Source: JAKZRT01 sp047518005 (GTDB lineage: Bacteria > Pseudomonadota > Alphaproteobacteria > Rhodobacterales > Rhodobacteraceae). From it: a DNA stretch of 8,099 nucleotides. Positions 6,594-8,099 of this stretch are shown one piece after another. The translations under genes and the position numbers were made by a program. The first letter of the stretch is position 1. Each line of letters begins with the position of its first letter. Where the stretch lies: assembly GCA_047518005.1 (NCBI GenBank), contig JAKZRT010000203.1, positions 1 to 8,099 of the forward strand, read 5' to 3'. Under the pieces are notes generated by a model. That model saw only the letters and a list, made by a program, of their open reading frames with translations. It had not been told where the DNA came from and searched no databases.

Positions 6594-7687
6594 ATGAAAG
6601 ACATAGCACAAACACCCATCCTCGGCATAGATGTCTCGCGCGATTGGTTAGATATCCATTGCCTGCCGGATGGTCAGCGTGCTCGCTTGCCGAATGGGGC
6701 TGAAGGTCATGGCCGCCTGATTGAGATGGCACAAATCCTTGGCGCGATTGTGTGTTTTGAGGCGACCGGCGGGCAGGAATGGCGGCTTTGGGCAGCACTT
6801 GATGCGGCTGGGATTGCGACCCGCCAATTACCGCCTGCCCACCCTCTCGGGACATTGCAACACAATGCCCTGCCGGGCAGTGGATCAAGGCCTTTGCCGC
6901 CAGCCGGGGCACGCGGGCCAAGACCGACCGGATAGACGCAGAGCTGATCGCCCGTTTCCTGGCCTTCCGTCCTGAGGCGGGGCGGCGATTGCCACACGAA
7001 AAGCTACGATTACTCAGGGCCTTGTGCACGAAACGCGGGCAACTGGTTGAGATGAGGAAGCGTCTCCTTGTTCAGACAAAGGCGCGTATGAAGAATGGAT
7101 CCGGTTCACCCTTCAAAGTTTTGGACGCTGAACTGAAAGCCCTGCTTGACACTCAGATCGCTGCCCTGGAGGCCAAGATCGAGACCGCCATCTCCGCCGA
7201 CCCCGACATGGCAGGCACCGCTCGTATCCTGCGTTCGATTACTGGCGTCGGGCCGGTGACAAGCTGGATGCTGATCGCAGAAATGCCCGAGCTTGGTCAG
7301 ATTTCAGGCGAACAGGCCGCAGCCCTCACCGGCCTCGCACCGATCGCGCATGATAGCGGTGCAATGCGTGGCAAACGCGCCATCGGCGGTGGGCGACGCG
7401 CCCTGCGGCACGTTCTGTTCCAGGCAGCATTGGTCGCCAGCCACCACAATCCACACCTGACCGCGTTCGCAGACCGCCTGCGGGAACGAGGGAAACCTCA
7501 CAAAGTCATCATCATCGCCGTCGCGAGAAAGATCGTTACAATCGCAAACGCTATGTGCAAATCGCGACAGATATGGGTGAACTATGCAGTCTGGGACATA
7601 CAGTTGCTAGAGAAGGCTCGGATCGTCAGACATCGGCGGTTTCGCGGGCGTCCTGTCCAGATGCCTGGTCGCGCCCGACTGCTTTAA
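6594..7687 (+). pseudogene. IS110-family transposase (DEDD recombinase), frameshifted
   Basis: The first part (6594-6935) encodes ILGIDVSRDWLDIH, with catalytic Asp13, and CFEATGGQEW, with Glu56. It then leaves frame after RQLPPA (residue 82) and stops at 6935. The rest reads in another frame from about 6884: IKAFAASRGTRAKTDRIDAE contains the last two catalytic Asp residues (TDRID). It is followed by the C-terminal serine-containing Transposase_20 domain, with ITGVGPVTSWMLIAEMPE, LTGLAPIAHDSGAMRGKR and GGGRRALRHVLFQAAL. About 35-41 extra bases between 6834 and 6883 cause the break. The start ATG has an AGGAAGAG Shine-Dalgarno at 6583-6590. The second frame has no stop inside the element and continues 26 codons into flanking DNA, ending at TAA 7685-7687. 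The short N-terminal product lacks half the catalytic site, so the protein should be inactive unless supplied by another copy. Confidence 0.85.
6834..6883 (+). other. Extra 35-41 bp block that disrupts the transposase, with direct and inverted repeats
   Basis: CCTGCC occurs at 6834-6839 and again at 6869-6874. Removing the 35 bases between equivalent points, or 38 or 41 bases, restores one reading frame through RQLPPA...IKAFA. The block also contains nested inverted repeats: CTGCCC/GGGCAG (6835-6840/6875-6880) and CATTG/CAATG (6853-6857/6863-6867). It may be a small insertion or a polymerase-slippage product. The exact edges cannot be fixed without an intact copy of the element. Confidence 0.5.
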
Positions 7688-7975
7688 TGTCGGACCGAAT
7701 CCCGGCATGGCCACCGTTGCCCGGACCAGACCCTGCGCCCCGGTCGCAGTTTCCCAGGGTTGGGATGCCGGTGCTTCGCTCTCGCCGCGCAGCTCCAAAA
7801 GCAGGGCCCGGTGATCGGGCGCCATTTTCAGATAGTTGTCGATCCTGGCCCTGGTATCCTTGAGATATTTTTTCCACTTGCCAGGCTCGATCGCCGCAGC
7901 CGGGTTCAGGGTGCCGGACCCAAACCCGGTCTCGTAGACCCGCTTGCCCAGCAGGACCGCGTTATACCAACGGCC
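7607..7975 (-). pseudogene. Minus-strand coding remnant right of the IS110 element, product not recognised
   Basis: A minus-strand frame of 122 codons lies between the IS630 transposase stop and the IS110 right core. It reads, among other segments, NAVLLGKRVYETGFGSGTL, KKYLKDTRARIDNYLKMAPD and HRALLLELRGE. Third positions are strongly G/C, so it looks genuinely coding, at least from about 7965 to 7700. It has no start codon or RBS upstream: it directly follows the IS630 stop in the same frame, so its 5' end is probably missing. It ends in a TAG (7609-7607) formed by one flank base and the CT core. I do not recognise the family. It may be the upstream part of the same gene as the remnant at 6144-6395, since the two join in frame when the element is removed, except that the TAG remains between them. 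Confidence 0.5.
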
Positions 7976-8098
7976 CTAGTCGTTGACCGTTTTGGCCCAT
8001 TGTCTGGTAGTGATTGACGTGATTGCGGTTTTGTCGTTTGCAAAGAAGTTCCATGCTTCGCAACACCTGTCGACGATCTGCTCATAATTGTCGAAGAC
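7976..8098 (-). CDS. IS630-family transposase, C-terminal end (partial, runs off the window)
   Basis: The minus strand encodes 40 residues and a TAG stop (7978-7976). The segments VFDNYEQIVDRCCEAWNFF and AITSITTRQWA are characteristic of the C-terminus of IS630/Tc1-mariner-type DDE transposases, which insert at TA dinucleotides. The catalytic DDE residues lie outside the window, so whether the gene is intact cannot be judged. A possible element end with a TA (GGTATA, around 7964-7969) follows the stop, but no inverted-repeat partner is visible here. The element abuts the broken gene to its left and may have removed that gene's 5' part. Confidence 0.75.
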   Translation of the reverse strand, partial: VFDNYEQIVDRCCEAWNFFANDKTAITSITTRQWAKTVND

Positions 8099-8099
8099 G

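Larger units (their letters stand above)
6396..7608 (+). mobile_element. IS110-family insertion sequence, boundaries set by CT core dinucleotides
   Basis: The element carries an IS110-type DEDD recombinase gene and a long structured 5' non-coding end. It has no terminal inverted repeats, as is usual for the IS110 subgroup. The left junction is CAGAGC-CT-TATGTATC, with CT at 6396-6397. The right junction is ACAGTTG-CT-AGAGAAGG, with CT at 7607-7608. One unit with a single core copy is 1211 bp. The junctions are supported by matches of the predicted bridge RNA: its donor guides match ACAGTTG at the right end and CTTATGT at the left end, and its target guides match GAGCCT on the left flank and CTAGAGAA on the right flank. 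Removing the element gives a continuous site ...CAGAGC-CT-AGAGAAGG. The transposase is frameshifted, so the copy is probably not autonomous. Confidence 0.88.

Noticed and set aside
4881..6611. Long minus-strand open frame of 576 codons opposite the dehydrogenase gene
   Set aside because: It is mostly the antisense shadow of a high-GC gene with clear family motifs on the plus strand. Only its upstream part (6195-6395) overlaps sequence that looks coding on the minus strand, and that is listed as a remnant.
6594..7687. Programmed ribosomal frameshift joining the two transposase frames
   Set aside because: The frames are separated by about 35-41 extra bases not expected in the family, with no slippery heptamer, and IS110 elements normally use a single frame. 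Mutation is the simpler reading.
1..8099. tRNA, rRNA or CRISPR arrays
   Set aside because: No cloverleaf-like segment, rRNA-like sequence or regularly spaced repeat was seen on either strand.

Overview
The window looks like GC-rich alphaproteobacterial DNA, most likely from a Rhodobacteraceae/Roseobacter-type organism. This is an inference from base composition, codon use and the gene mix; no rRNA or other taxonomic marker is present. The left three quarters hold one tight plus-strand catabolic operon. The right quarter is an accessory scar made of two insertion sequences and fragments of a broken gene.

Operon (199-6143), four genes with 13 bp, -4 bp and 26 bp between them: (1) an HpaB-type flavin-dependent monooxygenase oxygenase component; (2) a Rieske-type oxygenase alpha subunit of the kind that N-demethylates quaternary amines (glycine betaine, stachydrine, carnitine group); (3) a flavin reductase whose C-terminal half is a LysR-type effector-binding domain with no DNA-binding domain; (4) a trimethylamine/dimethylamine-dehydrogenase-like iron-sulfur flavoprotein. 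Together they suggest a pathway that oxygenates and demethylates an N-methylated, possibly heteroaromatic, compound. Gene 3 would supply reduced flavin to gene 1, possibly only when substrate occupies its effector domain. The substrate cannot be read from the sequence. No reductase for the Rieske protein and no HTH regulator is inside the window. An imperfect inverted repeat lies about 50 bp upstream of gene 1.

Accessory region (6144-8099): an IS110-family element (6396-7608) sits between two minus-strand coding remnants (6144-6395 and 7607-7975), and the 3' end of an IS630-family transposase gene runs off the right edge (7976-8098, minus). The IS110 transposase is disrupted by about 35-41 extra bases between the catalytic Glu and the catalytic Asp pair. 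The 5' non-coding end of the element still encodes what looks like a complete bridge RNA: a 5' hairpin, a target-binding loop and a donor-binding loop. Its guide strands match the sequences at both element ends and both flanks, which fixes the element boundaries at a CT core dinucleotide. A sigma70-like promoter for this RNA is predicted to form only when the two ends join in a circle.

The most noteworthy points are the readable bridge RNA with all four guides traceable to DNA, and the flavin reductase-LysR effector-domain fusion within a presumed N-methyl-compound catabolic operon.
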